NCBI RefSeq assembly: GCF_008831285.2
Contig: NC_045140.1
Span: 23,578,131 to 23,642,130, forward strand
Length of the DNA stretch: 64,000 nucleotides
Origin: Nymphaea colorata
Lineage: Eukaryota > Streptophyta > Magnoliopsida > Nymphaeales > Nymphaeaceae
Direction of reading: 5' to 3'
Part shown: in pieces, positions 25,901 through 38,512 of the stretch
Numbering within the stretch: the first letter of the stretch is position 1
Layout of the letters: every line of letters begins with the position of its first letter
The notes under the pieces: generated by a model
Told to the model about the DNA's origin: nothing
What the model saw: the letters and a program-made list of their open reading frames with translations, nothing else
Databases searched by the model: none
Program-made: the position numbers and the translations under genes

Positions 25901-28167
25901 CTGATGATTGTGTCGTCTGCTTTGAAATCAGCTTCTTTTGACTCAAATTATAGAGCTGAACGTACACCAGGAAGCCCACTTCGTGCACCTCCAAGCCCAC
26001 TTCGATTCTCACGCACTCCAGAATTGAGCAGGGTTGGATCAATACGTTTCAGCATCGGCCAGATTATCAGAGCTACTAATAATTTTGCTCCAACAATGAA
26101 GATTGGTGAAGGTGGTTCTGCAACTGTATATAAAGGTGTGCTGGAAGATGGCCGGGTTGTAGCTGTTAAACGAGCAAAGCAGGTTTGTTAAATTATTATC
26201 TATAAAATAGTTGCTGGTATGTCTCATGAGAGCATTAATAGATGAGATTAATGTTCTGACTTCTTAGAAGTTGGAATATTTTTCTATTTGCTCCTTTCAA
26301 TTGGCCAGCTGGCCTGATATGGATTCTGTCAAGGGATGTTTCCCAAGTTTGGAATGTTTGTCCTCCTTCTGTCCTTCACCTAGAAGGGCTTAAGTTTGTC
26401 CTTCTAGCCAGTACCTGTTGACTTTTCTTTCCTTTCTTCCGTTCTTTCCTTTGAACTCAAAACTTTTTTTTTTTTTCAGGCATCAGTACCAAGTTAATTG
26501 TAGTTTGATATTTTTGAGTATGTAGTTAACTTTGGACTGATTGCCTGAGGTGTATTTGCTTTTCTCATGCTACCATGGATGCTTGTTGCTTGTAGAGATC
26601 TTTACACTTTCTGTAGTTTGATGCTGACCTACTTTCAGAATGTTACTTAGTTGCTCATTCTTCTGGATGTTTATGCAGGGAACATTTGAGACTCTACAGA
26701 AAGAATTCAGTACTGAGATAGAGACCCTAACAAATGTTGAGCACCGTAGTCTTGTGAAGTTGATTGGCTTCGTAGACGAGGATAACGAGAGCATTATTGT
26801 TTCCGAGTATGTTCCAAATGGTACTCTCCGGGAGCATCTGGATGGTAAGATTCATAGTTTTTCTATGAAGAACTTTATGGCCTGAAATCACAGGTTTATT
26901 TGCAATTCTCTGCAGGTCTGAATGGAAAATCTTTGGATTTTGCTCAGAGACTAGAAATTTCCATTGATATTGCTCATGCGCTCACTTATCTTCATGTGTA
27001 CTCAGGTAAGAGAATCCAGGATTAGTCTGAGACACAATCCAATTAAACTTGGGCAGCGTTTCTTTTACTATTGGATGCCATTTCCATGATGAAAGCATAG
27101 ATGTTTCAGTAAAGCAAGTTCCCGCGACCGGGATGGGAATCTTTATGATTTTTTCCGTTTGCTTTAATTGATGCTTGTAATCTATTGATACTATAGAATT
27201 GGTCAAAGTGATTTGAAGTAGCGAACACATCCTCTGCACCCGTGTATGTGTTTTCTATCAGACCATAGTTGCAGCTCAAGCTTTGCTTGTTTTTGTTCAC
27301 CAAACAGGTAAACCCATCATCCACTGTGACATCAAGTCATCAAACATTTTGCTGACTGAGAACTTGCGCGCTAAGGTGGCAGACTTTGGATTTGCAAGAG
27401 CAGGTCCAACAAATGAAGATGAAACTCACATATCCACCAAGGTAAAAGGAACAGCTGGCTACCTGGATCCTGAGTACGTGAAAACTTATAGGCTGACAAC
27501 AAAGAGTGATGTCTTTTCTTATGGAATTTTGCTCCTTGAGATCTTCTCTGGACGCCGGCCTGTGGAAGTCAATAGACCTGCAAATGAGAGGATCACTGTG
27601 AGATGGGTAAGTCATGGTCCTGAATATAAACCATATCCACTTAACTAACTTAGCTGTTGAATTTTGAAGAAAAAATTAGAAGACATGCCTAATAGTTTGC
27701 AAGAACGTAAGTCACATCTAGACTTTTCAACTCTGAAACACTTAATCAACTTTTTGCCTACCTAAGTTACCACAGTTTAACTGTTGTTTTATGGACCGTT
27801 CTTTGATGTATTGAAATCAATTATATGTTTCTTGTTTTTCTTTAAATATTGTATCTATTTTTGCGACTATTACCAAAACTTTTAAGTATTTAGATGCTCT
27901 TTTTAAAATTTCCCTTGATTTTTTTGTTTCATAATTGAACAAGTGGGGTGCCTGCTGCAGGCCTTTCAATTGTTTAATGAAAAGAAGTTGCTAGACATTC
28001 TGGATCCGTCGCTCGAGTCCCCAGGACCGGAGATATTACATGGTTTGTTTCGTTTGGCATTTAATTGTGCCGCTCCTATTAGATCCGACAGACCCACTAT
28101 GAAAGAAGCACAGGAAGAATTGTGGTCTATAAGAAAAGAATATCACAAGATGCTGAGATCAATGTGA
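22995..28167 (+). CDS. CRCK3: CRCK3-like calmodulin-binding receptor-like kinase, seven exons
   Basis: Predicted plasma-membrane Ser/Thr receptor-like kinase of the plant CRCK group. Exons: 22995-23262, 23918-24145, 25932-26182, 26679-26844, 26916-27005, 27308-27606, 27961-28167; all junctions keep frame; 502 residues, close to the ~510 I recall for Arabidopsis CRCK3. Residues 1-21 form a signal peptide, 22-128 a Cys-containing ectodomain, about 129-149 a transmembrane helix followed by basic residues, and about 205-490 the kinase: P-loop 224-229, Lys245 in VAVK, catalytic loop 340-347, DFG 360-362, then GTAGYLDPEY and the closing SDRPTMKEAQEELW. Oddities: the usual HRD is HCD (Cys341), and the P-loop GEGGFG is GEGGSA. 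An earlier in-frame ATG at 22857 exists, but 22995 starts directly with the signal peptide. Exon 1 is the least certain part. The calmodulin-binding site was not verified. Confidence 0.85.
24363..25106. mobile_element. 744-bp non-autonomous TIR element (hAT-like) in CRCK3 intron 2
   Basis: The ends are CAATGTTAT and its complement ATAACATTG. Next to the ends lie many copies of CGTATCG and CGATACG in both orientations, a subterminal-repeat layout typical of hAT elements. Flanks are CCTGATTG (24355-24362) and CTTGATTG (25107-25114), 7 of 8 bases equal. The site lies in the second copy of a local duplication whose first copy (about 24212-24299) shows the uninterrupted sequence. The interior is AT-rich and non-coding. 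Confidence 0.8.
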
Positions 28168-30613
28168 TATTCTATGTAATTAGTTTCTTTCTTTCTCTTT
28201 CCCCATATTGTATTTTCTGTTTGTACTTGAGGATAGACAGAGTTTGTTGTACTATGCCGATCCCGATCGTGAAGTAAATTTATCTGCCTGCTACTTTCAG
28301 TATTTATTTCTAGGCTCTCCCTCAGCCTGGCTGTACCCTGGAACGAGGCACCTTCCCTCTCTCTCTCGGTTGAATTCATCTTATTGTTGACCAGAATCTG
28401 AATTTGATTTGGGCATTGGTAAAGTAATGGAGTTCGGAGTTTGTACACAGTTTTGGAGTTGCTGCTTCCGGATGTGAAAATTTATCTAAACTGGGTACAG
28501 AATCTAGCCTGGCATTCAGATAGTGCGAATTCGATCAGACGTTCGAAAGATCGACTTCGGAATGATGGGAGCAGGTTGCCTTTTTATTTACAGCCTTGTT
28601 TTTTTTTTTTAAGGGTAAATTTATCATTCGATTTTTTGTGGTTTTGGAACTTTTACCGTTTTCACCTTATAAGGTGGCCGACACGGCAGTCTAACAGGCT
28701 CGTGACAGCCAGAGGCCTGATCGTGCCTGTCATCTCAGAGCACCTGGGAGTAGGTCAATGTCATATATGGTTGATCAACAGAAGGTTGTTGAGGCAGAGT
28801 TGAAAGGTGTGCCTGATCAAATAAATAATCTTGCAGTTTTTTGACAAAGCCACTGTTTGGATCAAAATTTTACCAAATTACAGGAAGTGGTTGTCTTACC
28901 CAAACTTGGTTAAAAATGTCGACATTTGTCAGGACTACTGATAGATGGCTTAGAAGTTATGTTTTCCTTCAATTTGCAGCTTCCAATCTATATTGGTTGA
29001 GAAGCCATGCAAATCTTACTCATTTCTTATTGTCACAGTTTCGGGTATAATCTTACTGGATCCAGGAAGTTGGTTGGACGAATTTGATATCGCTGTTAGA
29101 ATATCAAGCCCTGGATCAGGGCATGCCAATGGTTTTTCTAACAGGAATCTAGCAAATTCTAGCCTTCCATGCCAGCCATACATACTTCGAGTATTTAAAA
29201 TAAAAAGAGAACAATGAAAAACCAATTCAGAAATAATCAGACGAGTCGATGATGAAATTGTCCGTACAAATAAAAAATAATATAAACTTTTGCAGGCCGA
29301 ATTGGTTTTTCACTCTTACCACGCTCAAAGCAAAGTAAAGTTTTGATATAAATTGCAGCCTTTTCAAAAGGCTAACAGGAGTGTTTCTCCTCGTAATGAG
29401 ACTTCCAATAAAATCATCTTCGTAGGTAGGCACCCTTCCTTTATTAGAAATAATGAACCATGTACAGAAAGAATTTCAAAATAAAAACCAAACCCCTTAT
29501 TCTAGTTACTGCAACTCACTCCTTTCAAAGGCATCAGTAAACTATGCTCTCTGACCAAGCCAGTCTGTCATTTATCCAAAACCATATCTTCCATCCAGAG
29601 CCCTCTCGTCCATCATCACCTGTCCCACTCTGCTGTTGATTCGATCGTTCAGAAGAAAAAAATACAGCCAACATGTTCTTTTATGCTAGACCATCTGAGA
29701 TGCCAAAATCGACTCCCTTCTAACAGGCCTCTTAAACCTTCTCATCCATCTTTGTTGTTGGAGACCACCATCAGCTTTTCCTTCCCCGTCTCCAAACGAT
29801 ATCTAACTTTCGTGATAACAGAAACACGCTCGAGTTCCCAACTTTTACTTTTTAACTGCACTTTTGTGGGATGTTCCTTAATTCAATTAGCTAAAAAGCA
29901 GAAAATATTCAAAGATGATAAAACATAATGGCTATCAAACGAGAGCGGCTTATCTGATTGTCATTCATGGACTTGATTACTCAAGTCCAACTCTACAAAT
30001 ACCTTATATTTTTACAATTTGTTTCTCAGGCACCTCTACCAGATTGACGACCGACTGTTGAACTCTTGACCTTCTTCAACTAGAAAGTCTCACGTCTAAC
30101 CCTTCAGCGATGCCCAAGAAGCCGTTGTTTAGCACTTTTGGACAGTCCAATTAAATAAAGCAACTCGGCAATCGGTTCATCTTCTAGCTGAATATTTTTA
30201 ATTGCTTACCGAGCTGCCCAGCTAATTTCTTCGTGCGTCATAAACGTTCTGTGATCAGCTGTTTGTGAGGCAGTCACCCCATAACTTCACACACACCTCA
30301 TACAAAATGAGATAGAAGCACTTATTTACAAGAGAATTGTGCATTAAGCCAAGAGTGCATTCCGACATTAATTGGATGCTAACTGTCAATGCAGTTTTGA
30401 ACGGACCAAAAAAGGCCACAATGGCCACAATGCAAAAGAATAAACTGATAAATTTCATTGCGCGGATTCGTGAGTTGAATGACTGACCTCATCTGGAAGT
30501 TGAAACCTTTCAAGGGTCGTAGTTCCGACACCAGACCTTCCCACTTCTGGAAGCTGTGTAAAGGCCAGTGGAGGTGAAAACTCCTTGTGCCACTTATTGC
30601 CGGAATTAACAGA
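28168..30613. other. spacer between the CRCK3-like and CLC genes
   Basis: The two genes converge here, so both 3' UTRs lie within. The rest is unremarkable AT-rich DNA with short open frames that resemble nothing I know. No repeat with clear borders was seen. Confidence 0.6.
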
Positions 30614-33600
30614 CTATACATTAGGCCTCAGGCTCATGTGTGAAGCATTAAACAGTTTAATCAAAGAAGAAGGACGTAACCGCAGCCTCTTCCACTTGCT
30701 CTTTTTCAGGTATGGATGCAACCCCAAGACATGCTCAGGCATAAAATCATGCCTCGTCAGTATGCCCACAACAGGAGATCTCTGCAGCAGAAATGGGCAA
30801 AAACAGTGAAATTCAATGGAAAATAATTGGCTAAGACATAAATTACGGTTCACTGATAACAGATATACATAGTAAAAATGTATAATAACAGTAGTGGGAG
30901 CAGTATTAGAAAACTGGAAGCAAGAATAGCATCTTACACCAGATGACTTCGGAACAACCAGCATATGTCGCAACCCGACCTGCCTGAACGATATCAGTGC
31001 CTTAGCCAAAGACATTGTCTCAACAACTGTGTACGGCGAGGCGTTTGTGAAAGGATGCAAATCAATAAACATTTCCAGCTCCTCCTCTGTCAGTTCTATG
31101 TCCTCAATATCATCAGCCCTACTTGAACCAGGCTTTGCAAAGTCATCAGCAACAACCTGCTTCAGTTCATTCACCTGAATGAGGGTGCATGTTGCGGTGA
31201 AAACCTTTTTCTTCAGCAATACAAGTAGATGGGCCCGAAGGATCAGACCAAACAACACTGGCGAGTCTGAAAATGGAGGTTGGTCAATCACAGGAAACCC
31301 GTTATGTTTTGTTGTTCTGAGTACATGTACTATGTTACTCACTTTCTCAACCCCGTTAAAGGACCACAGAGGACCAGTGACAACGTCACTTACTGTCAGT
31401 TGCCTCATGTAAGGCTCTGCATGTGTCTCAAGGTATGGAAGTCCCTTCATCCGCACAAGCTCATCATAGATATTGCTGTTGAATGAGTCAGCAACCGTTT
31501 TGGATATTAGCAAAACCAGCATAACCAGTGGAAGCATTAGCAGATTATTGGTAAGTTCTAGCATGACTACACAAAGTGAAACTGTCATTCTCATTGAACC
31601 ACCAAGGAAAGATGCAGCCCCAAGTATTGCAAAAAGGCCTTCATTAAGGGAAGAATGTGATGCAGCCAACATTCCGACTAAGCGACCATATGTGGCACCA
31701 GTCAAGATAACAGGTACAAATAGGCCTGACGGAAGTACTAAACCATAGCTCAAGACTCCAAGAATATAGGAGGCAAAGAAGAACAACAGTATTGAGGATC
31801 GGTGGAACTCGCTATCCGTGCCAGAACTGAAAAGGTTCCTTATAGCATCATCATTGGTGTTGAAGAACAAGCTGGCAAGATCATTATAGTGACCTGGTGA
31901 ACATTGAAATTTCTTAAAGTTCCCAGACCTGCCTATGGTGGGGCAGACTTCCACTGTATCAGTTGGGCAGGCAGTGCATGGAGCTAACCATGGCAACCCA
32001 AACATGCAACATGAAGTGCAAATTGAAAGTGTGCAAGCAAGAAGCAGTTGATAAATAATGCCTTTCCTGTACAGTACAACATAGGATTTCAAGTTAGATA
32101 CATAGGCTAATTCTATGTGCAATGTAAATGAAAGATTCCATGAGAAGAAAAGAAGAATAAAAGAGCAAAAAATAAGAACAAAATCTTACTCATTAACAAG
32201 ACTGTAAAACCGAAGAACCTTCTTTAGGAGATAATTATAAAGGCTTCCCAAAACTCCTCCAATAACTCCAAGGAGAATCACAGGGGGAAGATCAACAAGG
32301 TGGTATGCAGTATCTACGGAAGTCACATCAAACATAATCAAACCACCTTTTCCAAATAATCCACACTTGCCAGAATTACAGAGATCAATAAATGCACGAA
32401 GCACAACAGCAACTATTGCAGTTGTGAAAAAAGTTCTCCAAAGGAGGGCACTTCTCCACCTGGACAATGGACATATTGTCAGCAAAATCCAGAAAGGCTA
32501 AAAAATATAATCTACATTAAACAAAAAAATGCTCTTATTCCCTGGAATACAACAATTCCAAGGAGTCATTCTTGGAAGCTCCTACATGGCCACATAAGGG
32601 ACTCATTCCCAAATTTAAGCAACCGTTTACAAGTGCAAATCTGAACACCCATTTGGCTGGCAAGCATCAGGAGGACCAATGTCACAAGTAAGATTTAAAT
32701 GAAAATAACAGGCAAGAAGCAGTATCATGCAGTTGTTCCACTATTCTAATTCCTAAGTCTTTCCACCTTAAGGTTGGGTAAAAGGCTAAATCCTGGTAAG
32801 CTCTTCTTTATCTGAAAAAGATCCTCCTCTGTTAGAGTAGCATTAGCATCTGCAAATGGCAAGATTCCTTAATATGTTTCATTTTATAAAACCATATCTT
32901 CACAGATGACAAAGGCAGCCTCAGCCGTGAGTAACAGTGTCCATGAATAGTGATTTACTGGATCCGGCTATAAGTCAGACTAGGGGGAATGTTTGGCAAT
33001 CCAGCAAAAGATCTAAATTGGTGAAATTTAAAGCATTTGACATCCCTGAAAAATTGAAAAATTTCAACCTCCTGGTGTTTCAAAGGCAAAAAATGAGAAG
33101 AAAAAGTTGGGTCCTAGGATGGTCCAACTTTTTCTTCTTGAAAACTTTCCTGCTGTATCCAGGGTGGGCGTTGGGCCTTCGGGCACCCGGCCCGGGCCGG
33201 GCGACCTGGGCCAAGAAAATGGTCACAGGCCAGCCCGGGCCCTAACTTTTTTTAAATTAATTTCAAATATAATTTTATATAATTTCATATATATATATAT
33301 AACAGGCCCGGGCAGCAAAAAATGAGGCCCCAGCCCGACTCCAAATCAGGGGCTGTGCCATGCCCACCCCTAGTACTAAACCAAAAGGAAAGATAACACA
33401 AAGAAAAAGCTTTTTTTTTTTTGAAGAATTCTTCATACTGCACACAGGAAGAACTTTTGCATTACAAAAGCTTCTTGTCATCAAATGCCTCCTAACAAAA
33501 GTTTAATAGCATGGCATACTAAACAAAAATAAAAAGAAGTGAGACCTTAAAAACAGCTCCACTGTGGAAAGATTTAACTAAATTGATTTACAACCATAAT

Positions 33601-35995
33601 TAGCAAAACAAAGAACCATCTTGAGGATGAAGCATATTCACCTCACATGAAAACTAATCAAGTTCTTCAACAAATCAGAAAACAAAAAATGTACAGTACC
33701 AGGATGATATTTCCTCCAGAGCGAACAGGACACCTCCTACAGGTGCTCGAAAAGCAGCAGCAATCCCAGCAGCAGAGCCACATGTTATAAAGTCCCTCCT
33801 ATCCCTATCATTTTTGAACTGACGTATCCACCTGCATGTTAAACGGTATTTTTTGGAGCCACCTTGTCCCAAGATTGATGCAATGCATGCACCAGTATGC
33901 ACCAATGGACCAGCCTTACCCACGTAAAGTGATGATGATACAGCACCAATACACGCAACTATCTGCATCCATGAATGAATAGAGATGTGACATCACATAG
34001 ACTTTAATGTGTGCTCTTCCATTCATGGATGGAACTTGATAACAACTAAAAACAAGAAATGAGAACTTATCCAAGTTTCATGGCTAAGAAATGGATAAAA
34101 CCAAGTAGATGGCTACTTTAAGCTTCAATATAACGGTTTATGAGAATTCAGGATTGTGATCTAAGTACCTTTGGGAAAATGCAAAAGATTGATTTAATTT
34201 TGATTTCTTTTATTGAAAGAAAAGAAGGCAATACTTCCTGGCATCAAGATTATGCAAACCTAAGGAGCATCAGTTTTGCAACATATACTGGAAGACTTGA
34301 GTCTATGATCAGGTAAATTTAGATTACCTAAATGCAAGAAACTGGCCATGATTTGCACTCTGAGCCCCTGAGACTTACGAGTTACAAGAAATTAACAAGT
34401 CAGCCAGTGTTGCAGGTCAAAGTATGAACAGATACTGAGGCCTAACAGCAAGAAGTAAAACGTGTCAAGAAGCAACTGACAATTAGCAGTTGTCTTCCAC
34501 ATTTTCTTACATAACATTCGCCACAGAGTCAAAGCATATGGAAAGGAAGCAAAAGTATTTTCAAAACAGAATTGCTATCACATTGTTACATGTTTAAGTT
34601 TCATTGGTCATATATGCTAAGCTTGTCTGAAGACTCTGAACCATCAAACAAGTTCAACAAATTGCAAAAACAAGATCTTGAAATTCTTATCCCTTAGCAA
34701 TGGAGTTCAAATTGAACTAGAACAAATTTTCAAGTAGCACCTAATAAAACAAATGAATGGGAGATTGCATTATCTTAAGACAAACAAAGACATCAGAATA
34801 CCAAGCTTACCTTTACGAACAGAGCACGTGGAGCAAATACTCCTGGCGTATCCACTCCATTGAGATAAGCCTTAACTTCTGGTATACCAGAACCTGCTGC
34901 CGCTGGAGAAATCCATGCTGTTATAAGTGATGAGAACAGAATAAGAACAAAGTTGAACCCAGCAAACACAACAAATGCCAAAATATACCTGCAGAAGACA
35001 TAATAATTGCATTAAACCAACAAAAGGTTCTTCCTTTTAACACAAACACATAACAAGAAATGCTTTATTTAGATTGAAATCAGCAGCGTACTAACTTCTG
35101 TTTGAGCATCATGTTTGAAGTTATAACAAACTTGATTCCCGCAACATTCTCCACGGCTAGATTGTTGAAAAATCCGACCAAACCCGTAACTATACCAATT
35201 AAAAAGCATATGGTCCACTTCAGAACAATGTACTGATAAATTTGAACTCTTCCTCGGCTACGCCAGTCTTGTTTGAAGAAATCATTTTCGATTGTCCTGT
35301 AAAGCATACCGTGATCACCAACAGCGAAGGCCATAAAATACGACGAATTAATTCTTTGCTTAGATTTGAGTAGTCTAAAACATCAACCCCAGAAAAACAA
35401 ACCGATGCATGAATAAACATATTGAATTCTTAGCAATAAAGAAAGCCGAGACAAATCTATGACCTTTCCCAAGCTTTTCAGAAGGAAAACAACTACACTG
35501 ACTTCTCTACAAGGTACAAACAAAATTCAAGAATCGTCAACACGAACATGCTGTAAGCACGACAAAAATACAAGGAAAAGTTTACGGATCTGAGGAAAAG
35601 ACAACTCAAATTTCTAATGATTCTAGGCCAAAAGGGAAAAAAAAAAAAAACTTACCGATCCTCGGAACAGAACATGTCAAAGATTCATTATTCGTTTTCA
35701 TCGAATTAAGATCACATTACCGACGTTTCTAAACATACCGACGCCTACACAAACTCGAGCTCCAAATAAGCACAAAACTGTAATCGGACAGTGAAGGATG
35801 CAGACTTACTAGGAGCACAGAGAAGCACCGAGAACTTGTACAGGAAAAGGAAAGAAAGTAAAAAAACGAACAGCCTAACGCGGCGACGAAGTATCAAAAT
35901 CTTCAAACATGCTGACTTACGGGAGGCACAGAGGAAAATCGGATGCTTGTAAAACGAAAGTGAGCCAAAAAACGATCTATGCGGGAAACAAACAT

Positions 35996-36032
<37 letters not shown>

Positions 36033-36231
36033 CGAGCACTCACTCGTAGTCCAGGCTTTCTATCGGGCAGACATTGGCGCCGACGATGGCGACCTGAGAG
36101 GTCATATTCGTTCCGGACTGAAGACGGTGGACCTTGAGACGGTGCTGCTCCAGCAGCGGCTCCCTGATGCCGACCCCGCCATCCGAAGTCACCTCCTCTT
36201 CTCCGCCATTGGCCATCAACTCCTCCTCCAT
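30614..36231 (-). CDS. CLC: CLC-c/CLC-g-type anion transporter, seven exons
   Basis: Predicted vacuolar-membrane CLC protein, moving chloride or another anion. Minus-strand exons: 36231-36044, 35296-35096, 34988-34811, 33962-33700, 32459-32190, 32066-30938, 30781-30614; phases agree; 798 residues (AtCLC-c is about 780 in my recollection). The start region (TSQVAIVGANVCPIESLDYE) is diagnostic for the CLC-a/b/c/g group. Selectivity motif GSGIPEV at 162-168 has Ser, not the Pro of nitrate-type CLC-a. The gating motif is GKAGP at 204-208: Ala206 (codon GCT at 33912-33914) replaces the usual Glu. LFALEEISSWW keeps the proton-side glutamate region. Two CBS domains follow, with MKGLPYLETHAEPYMR before the first and PVVGILTRHDFMPEHVLGL closing the second; the basic C-terminal tail is longer than I recall for CLC-c. 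CLC-g is the better guess because I remember Ala there, but I could not check. Confidence 0.9.
33161..33372. mobile_element. GC-rich MITE-like repeat in CLC intron 4
   Basis: About 212 bp with inverted ends (AGGGTGGGCGTTGGG at the left, complement of TAGGGGTGGGCATGGC at the right) and a GC-rich interior containing GGCCCGGG words and a short (TA)n. The flanks do not match well, so its limits and superfamily are uncertain. Confidence 0.45.
36002..36029. repeat. (GA)n tract inside CLC intron 1
   Basis: About 14 units, reading (CT)n on the gene's sense strand, 13 bp downstream of the exon 1 donor site. Confidence 0.9.
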
Positions 36232-36318
36232 CTCTCTTTCTCCCTCTCCCCGCCCCCTGGACTTTTCTGGCGAGATCTCACCGGACGATCCTGCACCCGA
36301 CCGATCGCATGCCTGTAA

Positions 36319-36319
<1 letters not shown>

Positions 36320-36349
<30 letters not shown>
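36320..36349. repeat. (GA)n tract upstream of the CLC start codon
   Basis: About 15 units, (CT)n on the sense strand, 89 bp upstream of the CLC ATG and so probably in its 5' UTR or core promoter, where CT tracts are common in plants. Confidence 0.9.
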
Positions 36350-36351
<2 letters not shown>

Positions 36352-37397
36352 TCGACTCGCAGAGTTTTTTGGCGTCGCACGTCTCGGCCGTAGGGCGTCA
36401 CTGTTGGCGGGGAAGAAGGAGAAGAGAAGGCGGCCTTTTTGCTCACTACTTGGCGATCTTCACCCTCCTTCCTGGTTTCCTTTCCCCCGTCACCCACAGT
36501 AATTCTTCAGCTATATTCTCTCTTCTTCGTTGGCGCCGCGAATCCTCCGAGACTTTTCATTTAATCTCCTAACTTTCCGGTGATAATCTAGAAAAGGAAC
36601 TCAATATTATCACAACTCAATTTTACGAGTTTCTTTAATATAAAAATTTTATAACCTTAACATTTGTTTGTGCAAAATGTCAATGCATTAAAAATATTTG
36701 AATTGAATAAAAGACACTAACGGGTAATACTTTCAAGGAGAAAAAAATATTAGATACTAATATGAAAATATGTAATTTCTTTGAAACCGGTAATTGCCCA
36801 TATCACAGTACCTCTTCCCAACTTCACACTCTTTTAGTTATAAAAATATAAAGCTTATATATATATATGTATATTTTTGGATGAAGGAGAAGATTGAAGG
36901 TCCCCCATTCCATTCCCTTTTATCTTGAGGTTCTGGTTGCATCATTATCTAGATGTGGGCCCAACAGAGCAGTTCCACACAAAGATATAATGCAAATTAG
37001 TGACGTGATAATAAACATGCTCTCTTGGTGGATGAAACTTGTAACGTATGTGGAACTTCTTTTTCAAAACGACACTTCTTTTTCAAAACGACATATGTGG
37101 CCAGAAATTATATTGGCAAAAGTTGAGCCTCTCTCAAGATTTAAGAAAGCATAAGACTCGTCCAGGAAATTACATTTGAAAGTTGGACCATATAAAAAAG
37201 AAAAGAAAAAAATTCGATTGTCCCTATTTTTTTAAAGGTTTGCGGACATCGAATTGGAGCCGTTTTCCTTTTGTCTCTTCTCCCCCCGAGATTCCATCGT
37301 CTTCTAACGTCCCTGCTCTTTCCACCCAACGGCTTCACCCTTCGATGCACGTCCTCCCCAGTCAAACTCTCATAAAACTTTTTCTGATAAATTAATT

Positions 37398-37649
37398 GAC
37401 CGTTTAAACTTTAAAATTAAAAAAAAAATTTAAAAACGCAAAAAACATGTCATATTCTTTTAGTTTTTTTCAATTTTTTTAGTTTCTTTAATGTCAGGCA
37501 GTTTTTTTTTGTTTCAAATATATGTTTTTTTCATTAGTTTTCTATTTATTTTATTTTGAAGTTTTTAAATTTTTTAAAAAATTATCGTATTTTTTCATAT
37601 TTTTTTTATTCATCACCATTTAATATTTTAAAACATTATTTGTGACTAT
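37398..37649. mobile_element. truncated copy of the MITE seen at 2788-3144
   Basis: Shares with the 2788 element the T-rich interior blocks, a TTTAATGTCA word and the right end ATTATTTGTGACTAT. The left CATAGTCACA end is not visible, so this copy is truncated or diverged at the left. Confidence 0.55.
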
Positions 37650-38107
37650 AATATAAAATAAAGTACGAATGAAACGTGAAACATTTACTTGGATTTCTTA
37701 AAAATTACTTTAAAAAAAAGCTCCCTGTCCTCGAGAGTCCGTCCGGAGTACGTAACCCACCTGAAGGCCAACCTCAACAGGGCACGTGGAACTTGGGGGC
37801 CTTGGCTTGACATCCGAGCCGTCCATGTGCAGCGATCTGACGGTTCCGGGATCTGGATAACTAATTCTATCTGTTTTGTTTTTGTTGGATATCTCAATCC
37901 GGTTACATGTTTCAACACTTTTTGATAAGTCAAATCGAGCAAGATCCCAGGTGATTGGATATGATCACGGTTACATTTTATCCAAATCCAGTAAATTCGA
38001 AGGGCGTGTGATTTTAGTGTAATAGCATTTTACTAAATTGCATAAACTAATTGACGATGCTCTAATAAATTGACATCCTTTTCAAACATCCCCTGTTATT
38101 TGTAAGG

Positions 38108-38512
38108 TAGAGTTGCAAATATCTGAAAAAACTTTTATTATATAACTTTATTAGAATATCAAGAATGTCAATATATCTCATTTAAATTGGGTATTTGATC
38201 GATTTGGATTCAAAAAATGACATTATTCTATTATATTCAGGTTCAGATATAGATTCAGATCAAATTTGTTTTTAAACAAATATCATATATCTAATGGTCA
38301 TACATTTGGAAAATTGGCAAATTTGGATTCAGATTCAGATATAAATATAAATTCCAATTCAGATTGTAAAATTGGACTTCGAATTCAGATTCAGATATGA
38401 TTTTTCTTTATTTGTATTCAACTCCAAATTAGAATCCAAATATTTGAATATTCGAAAAAGTGGATATGATTAAGAGTATATTCAATTCGAATCCAATCCG
38501 CTGACATCCCTA
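38108..38512. mobile_element. MITE-like element, same family as 51800-52154
   Basis: Begins TAGAGTTGCAAAT and ends TGACATCCCTA. The interior is built of GATTCAGATAT-type words and closely parallels the element at 51800-52154. No clear target duplication. Confidence 0.5.

Noticed and set aside
25898-25931. Acceptor at 25896-25897 as the start of CRCK3 exon 3
   Set aside because: It breaks the reading frame from exon 2; the acceptor ending at 25931 keeps frame and gives the expected SFDSN start.
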